Notes under the pieces: model-generated
Database searches by the model: none
Told to the model about the DNA's origin: nothing
What the model saw: the letters and a program-made list of their open reading frames with translations, nothing else
In this document: positions 19,247 through 28,494 of the stretch, in pieces
Layout: each line of letters starts with the position of its first letter
Position numbering within the stretch: position 1 is the first letter of the stretch
Translations under genes and position numbers: made by a program
Assembly: GCA_020633675.1 (NCBI GenBank)
Contig: JACKDE010000001.1
Coordinates: forward strand, 310,001 to 374,000
Reading direction: 5' to 3'
Length of the DNA stretch: 64,000 nt
Origin: Deferribacteres bacterium
Lineage (GTDB): Bacteria; Zhuqueibacterota; Zhuqueibacteria; Zhuqueibacterales; Geothermadaptataceae

Positions 19247-19399
19247 TTATTTGTCTTTTTGCAGGAAAAATCGGCCCAGTGCCGCCAGAAAAATTAGGCT
19301 GAAGCCAACGATCAGCAACGGGATTTGATCATTGGTCAAGCCGACGATGGCGATAGCGATTCCTGCCAAAGCGAACACAGCCTGAAATTGCTTTTGCAT
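19247..19399 (-). CDS. 50-residue membrane protein
   Basis: A short gene with a clear ribosome site: GGAGG four nt before the ATG on the minus strand. The protein begins MQKQFQAVFALAG and contains two short hydrophobic segments (AVFALAGIAIAIVGL and IPLLIVGFSLIFLAALG) joined by NDQ, ending RFFLQKDK. Two transmembrane helices with a basic tail suggest a small inner-membrane protein. It lies between the convergent ThuA gene and the TspO-like gene. No family recognised; it could modulate the neighbouring TspO-like protein, which is only a guess from proximity. Confidence 0.6.
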   Translation of the reverse strand: MQKQFQAVFALAGIAIAIVGLTNDQIPLLIVGFSLIFLAALGRFFLQKDK

Positions 19400-19493
19400 G
19401 ATGCCTCCTCGATACAGGAAATAGAATTGCGTGTTGTTTTGTCAGTACGGAGCAATGGCAAATTGTTTGCATTTGCTATCAGAAAAACTTCAC

Positions 19494-20240
19494 CTATCGC
19501 GCCAGAAATCTGCCGGCAACGACCATGACCACTGAAAGAACCGCCGCCGACCAGGACAGCATTGAAGCTGATGTCCCAGCATTTTGTACCGCCACGCCCA
19601 CAAACGCCCAAATAATGACCAGCCCGTAAGCGATGTCGCGGCGCTGCCAACTCATTAGCAGAGCGAGCGCCAGGCCGGCCAGCAGGACCACTGCAAACCA
19701 AACCGTCGGTGCAATTCCGAAACCATTCCAGTCAATCGACGCAAAAAAGATTGTTACATTGGCGATGGTGGCGACGCTTATCCAACCGAGATAAATGCTG
19801 AACGGTACCTGTACCAGCCAGCGCATGGTGGGTTGGACCGGCTGGTTGCCGATGTTGAGCCGCAGGTAAAGGGTGATGAGCGAATACAGAAGCACCAGCA
19901 TGATAGCGACTGTGAGCAGGAAATGCTCATAATGCCAAAAGTAGAGCCAGACCGCATTCGCCAGGCAGCTCAGGATGAAATACCAGCCAATTTTGTCCAG
20001 CAGCCCGGATTCGCGCTGGGATGGCAAGACCTGGTATATCGCAAACGCGAGCAGTCCCAAATAGATGGCTCCCCAAATTGCAAAAACATAGCCGGCCGGC
20101 TTAAAGAGCACATCAAATTTGTCAGAAATCTCTCCAGTCGTTTGACCGTTGAACGGTATCGCATTGGCTAAATAGTTCACCACAATTACGGCCAGCAAGG
20201 CGACAACATTGCCGACTGACATCACAATTTTTCCGCGCAT
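19494..20240 (-). CDS. TspO/MBR-related tryptophan-rich membrane protein
   Basis: A 248-residue polytopic membrane protein. The stretch YLANAIPFNGQTTGEIS followed by PAGYVFAIWGAIYLGL is characteristic of the larger TspO/MBR-related branch, and Trp-rich helices follow (WYFILSCLANAVWLYFW, RWLVQVPFSIYLGWIS). Classical TspO has about 160 residues and five helices; this one appears to have seven or eight. Classical members bind porphyrins or steroids and affect tetrapyrrole metabolism; the larger branch has no settled function. The start could be MRGK (20240) or MSVG six codons later. It is 131 bp downstream of the amidase at 20372 on the same strand. Confidence 0.75.
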   Translation of the reverse strand: MRGKIVMSVGNVVALLAVIVVNYLANAIPFNGQTTGEISDKFDVLFKPAGYVFAIWGAIYLGLLAFAIYQVLPSQRESGLLDKIGWYFILSCLANAVWLYFWHYEHFLLTVAIMLVLLYSLITLYLRLNIGNQPVQPTMRWLVQVPFSIYLGWISVATIANVTIFFASIDWNGFGIAPTVWFAVVLLAGLALALLMSWQRRDIAYGLVIIWAFVGVAVQNAGTSASMLSWSAAVLSVVMVVAGRFLAR

Positions 20241-20371
20241 TGTTCAATCCTTTCCAATAAATTCGGGGCGGCATTTTTTTAAGTAACCAACCAATCAACA
20301 AGTCGTTCATCAAAATCGACAATTCAAAATTTTCGGGCACAGATCGGTCATCCGAACAAAGCTGAGAGTGC

Positions 20372-21907
20372 TTATTCAAATCCCTGCGGCGGGTGGCGGT
20401 GCTGCGAGGCGTGCTCGTAAGCATAAGCGAACTTGATTAAATCCGGTTCGGTAAACAGCCTGCCAATGAAGGTCATGCCTGCTGGCAGCGTGTTGTTGGT
20501 GAAGCCGATCGGCACCGTAATGGCCGGGAAGCCTGTGTGTGGCGACAAAAGCTGGCTGTTATCGCCGGCCGGACTTTCCATATCGCCTATTTTGCGGGGC
20601 GGATTGCTCCAGGTCGGGTAAACAATTGCATCAACACGGTCGCGGTCCATCGCGTACAAAACGGCATTGCGGAAGGCGATGTTGCGCGGCGAGCTGTACA
20701 AATCAAGACAGGGGGGATCGCGCTGTTCAGGTGATTCGCTGACGGCCAGCGCGCGCTGCAAGCGGCTTTCAATATACGGTGCGTATTTGCCAGTCGCGAC
20801 GATCTCATCCAGCGTTTTGTGTGGCGCTTTGTCGCCGAGCGAGGCGAGATAGTTGTTGACATCATGCTGAAAAACATTGCACCAAATGTTGTTAGTCAGC
20901 GAGTCGAAATTTTCGATGACAAACGGATCGATGATGATCGCGCCTTGATTTTGCAAATCGACAATAGCCTGTTCCATCAGTGCTTTGATTTCAGGATCGC
21001 CACTTTCGGCGTCGAGGTAATGCCGGAACACACCAATGCGCGCACCTTGCAAACCATTTTTATCGAGAAATTGAGTGTAGTTGTCCGGCACTTTGCCAAC
21101 CGAACGCTCGGTGATCGGATCGGCTGGATCGTAGCCGGCGATCACCGCCAAAATACGCACAGCATCGGCCACACTGCGCGCCATCGGTCCGCCGATGTCA
21201 TTGCGCAAATAGAGCGGGATGATGCCATCGCGGCTGGTTAATCCCATGGTCGAACGGATGCCGACCAGCGCGTTGTGCGAGGACGGGCCGCGAATCGAAT
21301 TGCCTGTGTCAGTGCCGAGCCCGACCGCGCCGAAATTGGCCGCCACCGCAGCAGCGGTACCGCCACTCGAGCCAGCCGGCACGCGATCCAAATCGTACGG
21401 ATTGCGCGTCGTGCCGGCGAGCGAACTCACCGTCTGGTATGGACTGAAAGCCCACTCTGCCATATTGGATTTGGCCAGTACAACCGCGCCAGCTTCGCGC
21501 AGCACCCGAACCTGGTAAGCGTCGTCCGGAGGCAGCGAGCCCTGCATCGCCAGTGAGCCACCAGCAGTCTGCAAATCGTGGGTGTCGTAATTGTCTTTCA
21601 CAATCAGCGGCACACAGTGGCACGGGCGCAGTTCGCCAGTTTGTTGGAATTCCGCATCGAGCTCATCGGCGCGCTGCAGCGCATTGGGATTGGTTACGAC
21701 GATGGCATTGAGCCCGGTCGGCTGATCGTATTTTTCGATGCGTTCGAGATAGGCGCTGACGAGTTGCCGGCAGGTCAGGTCGCCACGCTTTATGGCATCG
21801 TGGATATCGGCAATGCTGGTTTCGACGATATCGAAGTGTTTCGGTTGACTGCATGTGATTGCAAACAATGCCACAATAGTGACGGCTAGTATGCGATAGT
21901 GTCTCAT
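20372..21907 (-). CDS. Amidase signature family lipoprotein
   Basis: A 511-residue amidase with a lipoprotein signal peptide (ILAVTIVALFAITCS, lipobox-like ending in Cys). The triad is placed at Lys in PLIVKDNYDT, cis-Ser in PAGSSGGTAAA, and the nucleophile in GTDTGNSIRGPSS. The C-terminus (GFPAITVPIGFTNNTLPAGMTFIGR) is typical for this family. It differs clearly from the amidase at 12916, so they are not a recent duplication. Probably anchored to an envelope membrane and acting on amides in the periplasm or outside. An AGGGA ribosome site precedes the ATG on the minus strand. Not linked to gatB or gatC. Confidence 0.88.
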   Translation of the reverse strand: MRHYRILAVTIVALFAITCSQPKHFDIVETSIADIHDAIKRGDLTCRQLVSAYLERIEKYDQPTGLNAIVVTNPNALQRADELDAEFQQTGELRPCHCVPLIVKDNYDTHDLQTAGGSLAMQGSLPPDDAYQVRVLREAGAVVLAKSNMAEWAFSPYQTVSSLAGTTRNPYDLDRVPAGSSGGTAAAVAANFGAVGLGTDTGNSIRGPSSHNALVGIRSTMGLTSRDGIIPLYLRNDIGGPMARSVADAVRILAVIAGYDPADPITERSVGKVPDNYTQFLDKNGLQGARIGVFRHYLDAESGDPEIKALMEQAIVDLQNQGAIIIDPFVIENFDSLTNNIWCNVFQHDVNNYLASLGDKAPHKTLDEIVATGKYAPYIESRLQRALAVSESPEQRDPPCLDLYSSPRNIAFRNAVLYAMDRDRVDAIVYPTWSNPPRKIGDMESPAGDNSQLLSPHTGFPAITVPIGFTNNTLPAGMTFIGRLFTEPDLIKFAYAYEHASQHRHPPQGFE

Positions 21908-22056
21908 CGTTTTCCCTCCGAAAATTTAGCCATTAGGCTGTCACTCTGGATAGGATCTATTTTGAACTCAAATTCGAATTTCCTGCGTTAGCTTTGTGAC
22001 AAAATCTGCATAGATTCCTCGGGAAATGACAACGAAGCTGAACTATGACCTCGGTT

Positions 22057-22890
22057 TCACAATTTGCCAAATTTCCCTTCGAATCGGCTGCGATGCTTTG
22101 CGGCTTTCTGCGCTCGCTGCGCATCAGTTTCGACCACCAGCACCCGCAACAAATCCAGCTTGTCGCGCAGCACGTGAGCATTGTTTTTGGCAGCTAATAA
22201 ATGGTCGGCAATGCGCATGCGCAACAATTCGCTAATGCCGATTTCACTCAGCCACACTTCCGGTACGCTATTGACCAAACCGATGATTTGTTTGTCCGGC
22301 AGGGATTGAAGCTGACGGATAAAATCGAACGGCGCTAATTGGTGCGCATAGAATGGGTGGCGTTTGACCTGCCGCAATTGACCAAGTCCATCATTATGGC
22401 CGCCGGCAATGGCTTGCCGCAATAATAGCGACGCAGCAAAATCGATGCAGTACAGCGCATCGTTACACACAATAAAATTGCTGTTGTCCGGTGTTCGGTC
22501 AATGTTGAGCAGGAACAGATCAAACAGGAAAATGCGCGCCGCAAGCTGCCGGTCGACCTGGGCAAAATGCGGTTTTTGCAGCGGTACGGCTCCTGTATAA
22601 TAGCGTGTTGCAAAATTAACTCCGGTACTGGCGCGCAATAAATCAGCAATTTCCGCATCAATGTCGCCCGGAGAAAAGTCATCCGCGATATGCAGTGCGA
22701 ATGGTTCGAGTGTGGGCAAATCCAGAAGCCTGCCGAGCTTGAAGGCCAGCCACTCGATCACACTCGCGATCAAACCATCGCCGCTGGCTTTCATTTTGAC
22801 GAAATAGGCATGTCCGTCATCGCCGCGCAAAACCAGCGGCAGCGACGAGCTGGCACGAATGGCTTGCTCGAATCGAACTGCGCGAATCAT
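22057..22890 (-). CDS. HipA-like kinase
   Basis: A 277-residue HipA-family (HipA_2-type) protein kinase-like protein. Visible motifs: the N-lobe Gly loop and ATP lysine (RGDDGHAYFVKMKASGDG), catalytic loop NIDRTPDNSNF (Asp and Asn), and metal-binding Asp in CIDFAAS. The start is set at MIRAVRF (22890), where homologues usually begin, with a GGA element ~9 nt upstream; a frame starting at 22950 would overlap the response-regulator gene and add 20 atypical residues. HipA toxins phosphorylate glutamyl-tRNA synthetase, but this short branch lacks a HipB partner here and is more like stand-alone kinases. It is the last gene of a probable operon with the two-component pair; its target is unknown. 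Confidence 0.75.
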   Translation of the reverse strand: MIRAVRFEQAIRASSSLPLVLRGDDGHAYFVKMKASGDGLIASVIEWLAFKLGRLLDLPTLEPFALHIADDFSPGDIDAEIADLLRASTGVNFATRYYTGAVPLQKPHFAQVDRQLAARIFLFDLFLLNIDRTPDNSNFIVCNDALYCIDFAASLLLRQAIAGGHNDGLGQLRQVKRHPFYAHQLAPFDFIRQLQSLPDKQIIGLVNSVPEVWLSEIGISELLRMRIADHLLAAKNNAHVLRDKLDLLRVLVVETDAQRAQKAAKHRSRFEGKFGKL

Positions 22891-22936
22891 TGTTATCGTC
22901 CAGTTTTCGTGGTCCGAGTGCTCAAGACGACAGCCT

Positions 22937-24298
22937 TCATTCTTCACCATCCTTATCCGACAGACCGAGTCGGTTTTGCAATGTGCGATAATTGATTCTC
23001 AGCACCTCGCAGGCGTCTTTTTTGCTATGGCCGACTTCCGCATAAATCATTTGGGCATAAAGCTGCGCGACCTGCTCTTCGGTCAGGCGCCTTGAAACAG
23101 CGTCGGCGAGCAAATGCATCATTTTGTCCTCGCTTTGCAGCAGCAAATGTTTCGGCTCGATCTGTTCGCTCTGGCACAAAATTACTGCCCGTTCGATCAT
23201 GTTTTCGAGCTCGCGCACATTGCCGGGCCAGGCCTGCGCCATCAGCAATTCGATGGATGACGGCGAAATTTCGTCGACAGTTTTGCCCATGCGTTCGGCA
23301 TATTTGTGCACGAAATGGCTCGCCAGCACCGGAATGTCCTCGAGCCGTTCGCGCAATGGCGGCAAGCGCACTGGAATGACATTGAGGCGATAGTAGAGAT
23401 CTTCGCGAAAATCGCCGCGCTCGATGGCTTGCCTGAGTTCCGTGTTGGCGGCCGCGATGACACGGACATCGACGGTCAGGGTTTCGGTGCCGCCGACACG
23501 CTCAAAGCTGCGTTCCTGCAAGACCCGCAGCAGTTTGGGTTGCATGTTCATCGGCATGGAATCGATTTCGTCGAAAAACAGCGTACCGTTGTTGGCGAGC
23601 TCAAAGCGTCCGGGTTTTTGGCCGATCGCACCGGTAAAAGCGCCCTTTTCATGCCCGAACAGCTCGCTTTCCAGCAGCGGTGCCGACAACGCTGCACAGT
23701 TGACACCGACAAAAGCTTTGCTTGCTCGCCGACTGTTGTGATGCAGCGCGCGCGCGACCATCTCCTTGCCGGTGCCGGTTTCGCCGGTGATCAGCACCGA
23801 GGCGTCGGTATCGGCGACCTGCTGCAGCAACTCCACCACCCTTTTCATGTTATCTGCGCGACCAATTAATTTGCCGAACTCGAATTTTTCACGGATCTGC
23901 TCACGCAGTCTCTGCAATTCGATTTGCGTGCGAAATTTACTGAGGGTGCGTTCGATTTTGAGCAGCAGGGCATCGTCGCTGTAGGGTTTGGTGAGATAGT
24001 CCTCAGCGCCGGCCTTCATCGCCGCCACCGCGCTATCCACTGAAGCATAGCCGGTAATCATCAGCACGGGCGTCTGGATGTTTTTTTCCTTGATGTACTC
24101 GAGCAGGTTGAGCCCGGTCTCGTTTTCCATCACCATATCGCAAAGAATGAGGTCGAAAACTTCGCTGGCGAGGGTATCGCGCGCTTCGGCAACACTGGCT
24201 GCGCTGCTGGTTTGGTAACCTTCATCCTGCAAAAGATCGGCTGTTACCACGCGAAACGTACGATCATCATCGATGAGCAATATTTTGCATTCGGGCAT
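22937..24298 (-). CDS. NtrC-family sigma-54-dependent response regulator
   Basis: A 453-residue regulator: receiver domain (residues 1-125; phospho-acceptor Asp54 in LILCDMVM, switch Lys in YLTKPYS), AAA+ domain (Walker A GETGTGKE, the sigma-54 contacting GAFTGA loop, Walker B LFFDEIDS, arginine fingers in FREDLYYRL), and a C-terminal Fis-type helix-turn-helix (KKDACEVLRINYRTLQNRL). It should activate sigma-54 promoters when phosphorylated by the kinase encoded three bases upstream. The intact GAFTGA motif implies a functional activator. The stop codon lies just inside the start region of the HipA-like gene. Confidence 0.95.
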   Translation of the reverse strand: MPECKILLIDDDRTFRVVTADLLQDEGYQTSSAASVAEARDTLASEVFDLILCDMVMENETGLNLLEYIKEKNIQTPVLMITGYASVDSAVAAMKAGAEDYLTKPYSDDALLLKIERTLSKFRTQIELQRLREQIREKFEFGKLIGRADNMKRVVELLQQVADTDASVLITGETGTGKEMVARALHHNSRRASKAFVGVNCAALSAPLLESELFGHEKGAFTGAIGQKPGRFELANNGTLFFDEIDSMPMNMQPKLLRVLQERSFERVGGTETLTVDVRVIAAANTELRQAIERGDFREDLYYRLNVIPVRLPPLRERLEDIPVLASHFVHKYAERMGKTVDEISPSSIELLMAQAWPGNVRELENMIERAVILCQSEQIEPKHLLLQSEDKMMHLLADAVSRRLTEEQVAQLYAQMIYAEVGHSKKDACEVLRINYRTLQNRLGLSDKDGEE

Positions 24299-24301
24299 GA
24301 A

Positions 24302-26146
24302 CTAACTCCTGCCTGTCGCTGCGGGCAATTGAATGGTGAACTGCGCGCCTTTGCCTGGCTGGCTGTGTGCGGATATTTTGCCACCATGGCTTTTAATAAT
24401 GCCATAGCTGACACTCAGTCCCAGACCGACACCGCTGGCGCGCGATTTTGTGGTGTAAAACGCATCGAAAATATTGCCGATCTGATCTTCCGCAATGCCG
24501 ATGCCGGTGTCTTTGAAGTGGATTTCAAGCTGGCCGTTTTGTGCGTGCGTGCATATTTCGAGTTGCCCACCGTCCGGCATGGCATCGAGTGCATTGCTGG
24601 TGAGGTTGAGAAAAACTTGTTTGAGCTGATCAGATGAGGCACTGACTTTCGGCAAGAGTGGATCGAGCGTGGTGGCGATGCTGACCGCACTTTCTTCGAA
24701 GCGCTGTTGCGAAGCCTGCAGAACCTGTTCGATAATGGCGTTGATCGCCACCATTTCACGCTCGTAGGCGGCGGGCCGATAAAAATCGAGCATCTGCCGC
24801 ACCAGCTTGCCCATGCGAACGATTTCAGTATGCGCCAGGTCGAGATATTCGTTGGCCTTCTGGCTATCACCGATTTTTCGTCGTGCGCGTTCCAGGCAGC
24901 TTTGCACATTGTGGATCGGATTATTGAGCTCATGTGACAACTGCGCGGTGATTTTGCCGGTTGCAGCCAGCTTTTCGGACTGCACCAAATCCTGTTGGGT
25001 TTTTTCCAGCATCTGCAGGGCTTGCTGCAATTCGTCGTTTTTGGTAGCAAGCGTTTTCATCTGCTTTTGCAGCGCCTGCCGCATGGTATCGAATTTTTCC
25101 GCGAGGTAGCCGATTTCATCCTGTGCATCAACAGCGATCGGATGAGCATAATCGCCGGCCATCACAGCCTCGGTCGCGGAAACCAGTTTTTGCACCGGAA
25201 AAACCACCTGCCGCGAAATAAAGTAGCTGATCAGAATCGCTGCGGCCAGCGCCAACGCCGCGACGACCAAAATTGTGCGCTCGACAGGTTCGACAATTTC
25301 CTGAAAAATACTTTCAAAAGGGATCGCCAGAATGTAGCCAAACTTTGCTTCGGGCGCGAGCTGCCATTCCCCCACCAGCAGCTCACCGCTTTTGGTTTCC
25401 AGGACTTCAACCTGCTGATCGCTTGTTGCTGTGCTGCGAAACTGTGCAAAGGTGGTGCGCGCTGTTTCCGCGGGGATGCCGGATGAACTCCGCAGAACAT
25501 CGCGATCCTGATAAAACGCAAAATGGCAGCCGATCACCTGCTCAAGATGGTTCAGATAGGCGGGATCAATCGGGAAACCAATGACGATGTAGCCGACATG
25601 CACGGAGCCGCCAACCATCGCCGGCATCAGCACCGGCGCCAGGGCGACCTGCCAGAATGCGTTGCCAACGATGGCGATGCCGAGTTGTGCGCCCGCAATG
25701 GCTTTTTGAGCAAAAAATTGATCGAGTGGAAAGGCAGCGATATCACTGGTATTTTCGCCAAACGTCGCCAGAGTGTGTTCCTGTGGATCAAGAATCAGCA
25801 CCAACGAGTCGGTTCGGCTGGAAATGATACGCGTCAGTTCACGCTGAATGGTTTCGGGGTGGAAGGTCTCGATAGCAGCGCGCAGATGCGGTGTTTCAGC
25901 CAGTACGACGGCGCGCTGCGCCAGCAATTCCTGCTGCCCACGCTGCAAGCTGTCGAAAGCGCGCAACTTCTGCTTCAAATCGTTGGTGACTTCCTGCTGC
26001 ACCTGGTTGTGCACGACTTTGTTGACCACAAACAATGCCACGGTGATCATTACGATGATCATGGTCGCGACCGGCAACAGCACCTTGCGCCGCAGCGGCG
26101 AGCGGATTTTTAGATCGGGCGATTGCGTGTCAGTCGGATTTTTCAT
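24302..26146 (-). CDS. Sensor histidine kinase, periplasmic sensor plus HAMP
   Basis: A 614-residue membrane kinase. TM1 at ~21-43, a periplasmic sensor of ~245 residues, TM2 at ~291-312, HAMP (~310-365), a coiled coil, HisKA with His405 in QLSHELNNP, and HATPase_c with the N box (LTSNALDAMPDG), G1 (DTGIGIAED) and G2 (GVGLGLSVSYG). The sensor region (AETPHLRAAIETF, IVIGFPIDPAYLNHLE) resembles a Cache or DUF-type double-PAS fold. The cognate regulator starts three bases downstream. Upstream lie genes for an outer-membrane barrel and a cupredoxin protein, so the signal may relate to their cargo; that link is inference. Confidence 0.93.
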   Translation of the reverse strand: MKNPTDTQSPDLKIRSPLRRKVLLPVATMIIVMITVALFVVNKVVHNQVQQEVTNDLKQKLRAFDSLQRGQQELLAQRAVVLAETPHLRAAIETFHPETIQRELTRIISSRTDSLVLILDPQEHTLATFGENTSDIAAFPLDQFFAQKAIAGAQLGIAIVGNAFWQVALAPVLMPAMVGGSVHVGYIVIGFPIDPAYLNHLEQVIGCHFAFYQDRDVLRSSSGIPAETARTTFAQFRSTATSDQQVEVLETKSGELLVGEWQLAPEAKFGYILAIPFESIFQEIVEPVERTILVVAALALAAAILISYFISRQVVFPVQKLVSATEAVMAGDYAHPIAVDAQDEIGYLAEKFDTMRQALQKQMKTLATKNDELQQALQMLEKTQQDLVQSEKLAATGKITAQLSHELNNPIHNVQSCLERARRKIGDSQKANEYLDLAHTEIVRMGKLVRQMLDFYRPAAYEREMVAINAIIEQVLQASQQRFEESAVSIATTLDPLLPKVSASSDQLKQVFLNLTSNALDAMPDGGQLEICTHAQNGQLEIHFKDTGIGIAEDQIGNIFDAFYTTKSRASGVGLGLSVSYGIIKSHGGKISAHSQPGKGAQFTIQLPAATGRS

Positions 26147-26227
26147 TTTTAATGCGGTCGATCCTATTCGGCTGAGTTCGATATTCCGCGATGCTGTTCA
26201 ATTCCAATGGTTGTAAATATGTTACAG

Positions 26228-27481
26228 CTAAAAAAAGACCACTAATTGCAGTGCGGTCACATCATCTGCCGGATCACCATTTGGCGCATCGTGCGTACGG
26301 TTCAAGCGATGGGTCAGCTTGGCGTAGCCATTGCGATGAATGCGATAACCAAATCCAAGCTCGAGTTGACTCACATCATAGTCCCAGCTTTCGCGCGTTG
26401 CCCCGTCGCTGTCCACATCATTTTCATCAGGTACGTTGTCGAAAAGGAGGGTACTCCAGCGGCCGGCGAGATAGATTCGCGCATTGATTTTGTATTTGGC
26501 TTCTGCGCTCCAACTGTTTGTCCCAAGCTTATCGATCAAATAAGGCGAGCCGTAGCTGTTGCGCAAAAATTCTCCCCAAAGCTCCAGGTGACCTGCGCTA
26601 TAGCTGAGATCAGCACCAACCAATGTTTGGCGATAGTCTTCAGTCTTTTTATAGGAGTAGCCTGTCTGATATGATGCCTCGTCGGTTTCCAGGTAAGCAC
26701 CGCTCGAAAATGAAGCGCCGATTTGTAGACCAAGCATCGGCATATACTGCACGTGCCCGGCGATGTTAAACCGGTCGCTGTGATTGGTATTTGCGCTTGT
26801 TGAAAATGCGCCGTTGGTGACGGCAATACCATAGCGCAGGCGATTCATTTGGCCAAGCAGTTGCAGGCCGGAGATGTAGGCTTCGCGGCCGAAAAAACGC
26901 ATGCCTTCGCCGTTTTGCTGCGTATTTGAGTAGCCGTTGCCACTGCCGCTTCCGCGCGTTTGCAGCAGTTCGTCGTAGCTTTCCGGCACGACTGTCGCGC
27001 TCAAATTGTGTTGATAAAAATAGGCAAGAGGGCGGCCAATCAGCGCATTTTCTGAATCATACCTGCGCGGCAAAAAATTGCCAAACGGCGCCGGAAACTT
27101 GCCTGCCCGCAACAGCAGATCCGGACTCTTCGAAAGCCGCCAGTTTAAGCCGATGGCATAGAAAACAGGCGAGTTGCCCTGGTAGCTTTCCAAAGAAGCA
27201 AAAGCCGAAAGCGCTTCGTCGATTTCGAAATCGAAAAGCAGAATGAAACGGTTGTTCAGCGTGGGGTAGGTTCCGCCACTGCTGAGTGGAGTTGCCGCAT
27301 CGCCGGGTAGCCAGGCCGTTGTGCTCGCGATGCCGCCAATAATGATTTTGCTGGCGCGCTGTGCAAATCCCGTCCCGGCCAGCAGCAATACCAATACGAG
27401 TGCAGCGGCACATATCCTGGTAGAAATTCTATCAAAAACGCGTTGATTCTTGATTGTTTTTTGATCTTGGAATGCATTCAT
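26228..27481 (-). CDS. Outer-membrane beta-barrel (porin-like) protein
   Basis: A 417-residue protein with a signal peptide (ICAAALVLVLLLAGTGFAQ), then alternating amphipathic strands rich in Tyr/Gly/Asn (for example LLFDFEIDEALSAF; LEFLR-type strands; LELGFGYRIHRNGYAKL), ending in a C-terminal aromatic LVVFF signature typical of outer-membrane barrels. No exact family recognised; it resembles phosphate-selective-porin-like or alginate-type barrels by strand pattern only. The ATG at 27481 is preferred; a TTG one codon earlier is possible. It lies 23 bp downstream of the cupredoxin gene and 81 bp upstream of the histidine kinase, on the same strand, so probably in one operon. Confidence 0.75.
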   Translation of the reverse strand: MNAFQDQKTIKNQRVFDRISTRICAAALVLVLLLAGTGFAQRASKIIIGGIASTTAWLPGDAATPLSSGGTYPTLNNRFILLFDFEIDEALSAFASLESYQGNSPVFYAIGLNWRLSKSPDLLLRAGKFPAPFGNFLPRRYDSENALIGRPLAYFYQHNLSATVVPESYDELLQTRGSGSGNGYSNTQQNGEGMRFFGREAYISGLQLLGQMNRLRYGIAVTNGAFSTSANTNHSDRFNIAGHVQYMPMLGLQIGASFSSGAYLETDEASYQTGYSYKKTEDYRQTLVGADLSYSAGHLELWGEFLRNSYGSPYLIDKLGTNSWSAEAKYKINARIYLAGRWSTLLFDNVPDENDVDSDGATRESWDYDVSQLELGFGYRIHRNGYAKLTHRLNRTHDAPNGDPADDVTALQLVVFF

Positions 27482-27504
27482 CAAGATGCTCTTGAACTCC
27501 TGAA

Positions 27505-28206
27505 CTATGGAAAAGTCAGCTCGGCTATTGTGACTTGTGCCGCATTGATTTTAACTGAAATTGGCCTGCTTTGCCACCTGCCATACCAGGCAAAAAGCTG
27601 GTATTCACCTGGCGGCACACCTGCCAGTGAAAATGTTCCGTCGTCATTGGTCATGGCAAAATAGGGTGTATCGAGCACGAGAATGTACGCGCTCATATGG
27701 GTATGGATGTCACAATAGACTTTGACCAGGCCGGCCTTATCGAATTTGACCGCGCGGAATTTACCCTGCGGGTAGCGGCCCAAATCGAAGGATTTTGCCT
27801 GCGACAATGAAAATACATTGTGATAGATACTGTCGCTGTTCAGAAAGCGCACTTCCGTATTGCGTTCGATGGCCAACACATGCGGCACGAAACGTTCATT
27901 TTTCTGATCCATAATCACATAGGGCTGTGATCTTGGAGCAACTGGGGATGTGGCGCTATTGCTTTTAAGATAAACTACAATTGCCGGCGGCGTTTCTACA
28001 GCATCATTAATTGCATCACCAAATTTTCCCGATGTGACAGAGTATTGGCGGATGATTTGTCTGCTGGCGATCTCAGATGATTCGCGCAGGTTTTGGGTTA
28101 AAGCGACCCGACCTTCAACAGTGCCGGTTGCCTGCGACCAGAGCGTGGCGGGCAGGAAAAACGATAATGAGAGAAGCGCGCCCAGAAGGCTGCAAGTATT
28201 CTGCAT
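27505..28206 (-). CDS. Cupredoxin-type protein (methylamine-utilisation-like) with CarboxypepD_reg-like tail
   Basis: A 233-residue exported protein (signal peptide LLGALLSLSFFLPATLWSQA). The middle shows type-1 copper ligand spacing: His in SIYHNVFSL, then Cys, His and Met in VYCDIHTHMSAY. The C-terminal part (GTFSLAGVPPGEYQLFAWYG) is a carboxypeptidase-regulatory-like beta sandwich. This combination is common in proteins annotated as methylamine-utilisation or 'plastocyanin/carboxypeptidase-like'. No methylamine dehydrogenase genes are present. The start at 28206 (MQNTCSL) has GGA ~10 nt upstream; a longer frame to 28266 adds an unsupported basic leader. Probably a periplasmic electron carrier, fitting the divergent Rieske/cytochrome genes. 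Confidence 0.78.
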   Translation of the reverse strand: MQNTCSLLGALLSLSFFLPATLWSQATGTVEGRVALTQNLRESSEIASRQIIRQYSVTSGKFGDAINDAVETPPAIVVYLKSNSATSPVAPRSQPYVIMDQKNERFVPHVLAIERNTEVRFLNSDSIYHNVFSLSQAKSFDLGRYPQGKFRAVKFDKAGLVKVYCDIHTHMSAYILVLDTPYFAMTNDDGTFSLAGVPPGEYQLFAWYGRWQSRPISVKINAAQVTIAELTFP

Positions 28207-28494
28207 TGTATAGTATCCGCATTTGGGCCTTGCAATGAACTTTAAAATTTGGCTTGGCTCTTGCAAAGTACCAGCCAGCAGTGTGCCGGACCTTCGTGAA
28301 TTTTAAATTTTTTTTGCTTAATGCCCTGTATCTGAGTGCAAGCGAGTTTGAAGTCAAGATAATCACCGGTAGCACCGCTGGCAAGGCATTTCCGCCGCAG
28401 CACCTGGCAGACTGGATGAATAGAGCGCCAGTTGTAATGGGTGCAGTTCCTCGTTCGCATGAAATTGTATTTGCTGCAAAAATGGAGTTCGTAC

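Noticed and set aside
20372..21907. Reading this amidase as GatA of tRNA amidation
   Set aside because: It has a lipoprotein signal and no gatB or gatC nearby, so an envelope role is more likely.
22057..22890. HipA toxin-antitoxin module
   Set aside because: No HipB-like HTH gene adjoins it, and the protein is shorter than HipA; it lies in a two-component operon.
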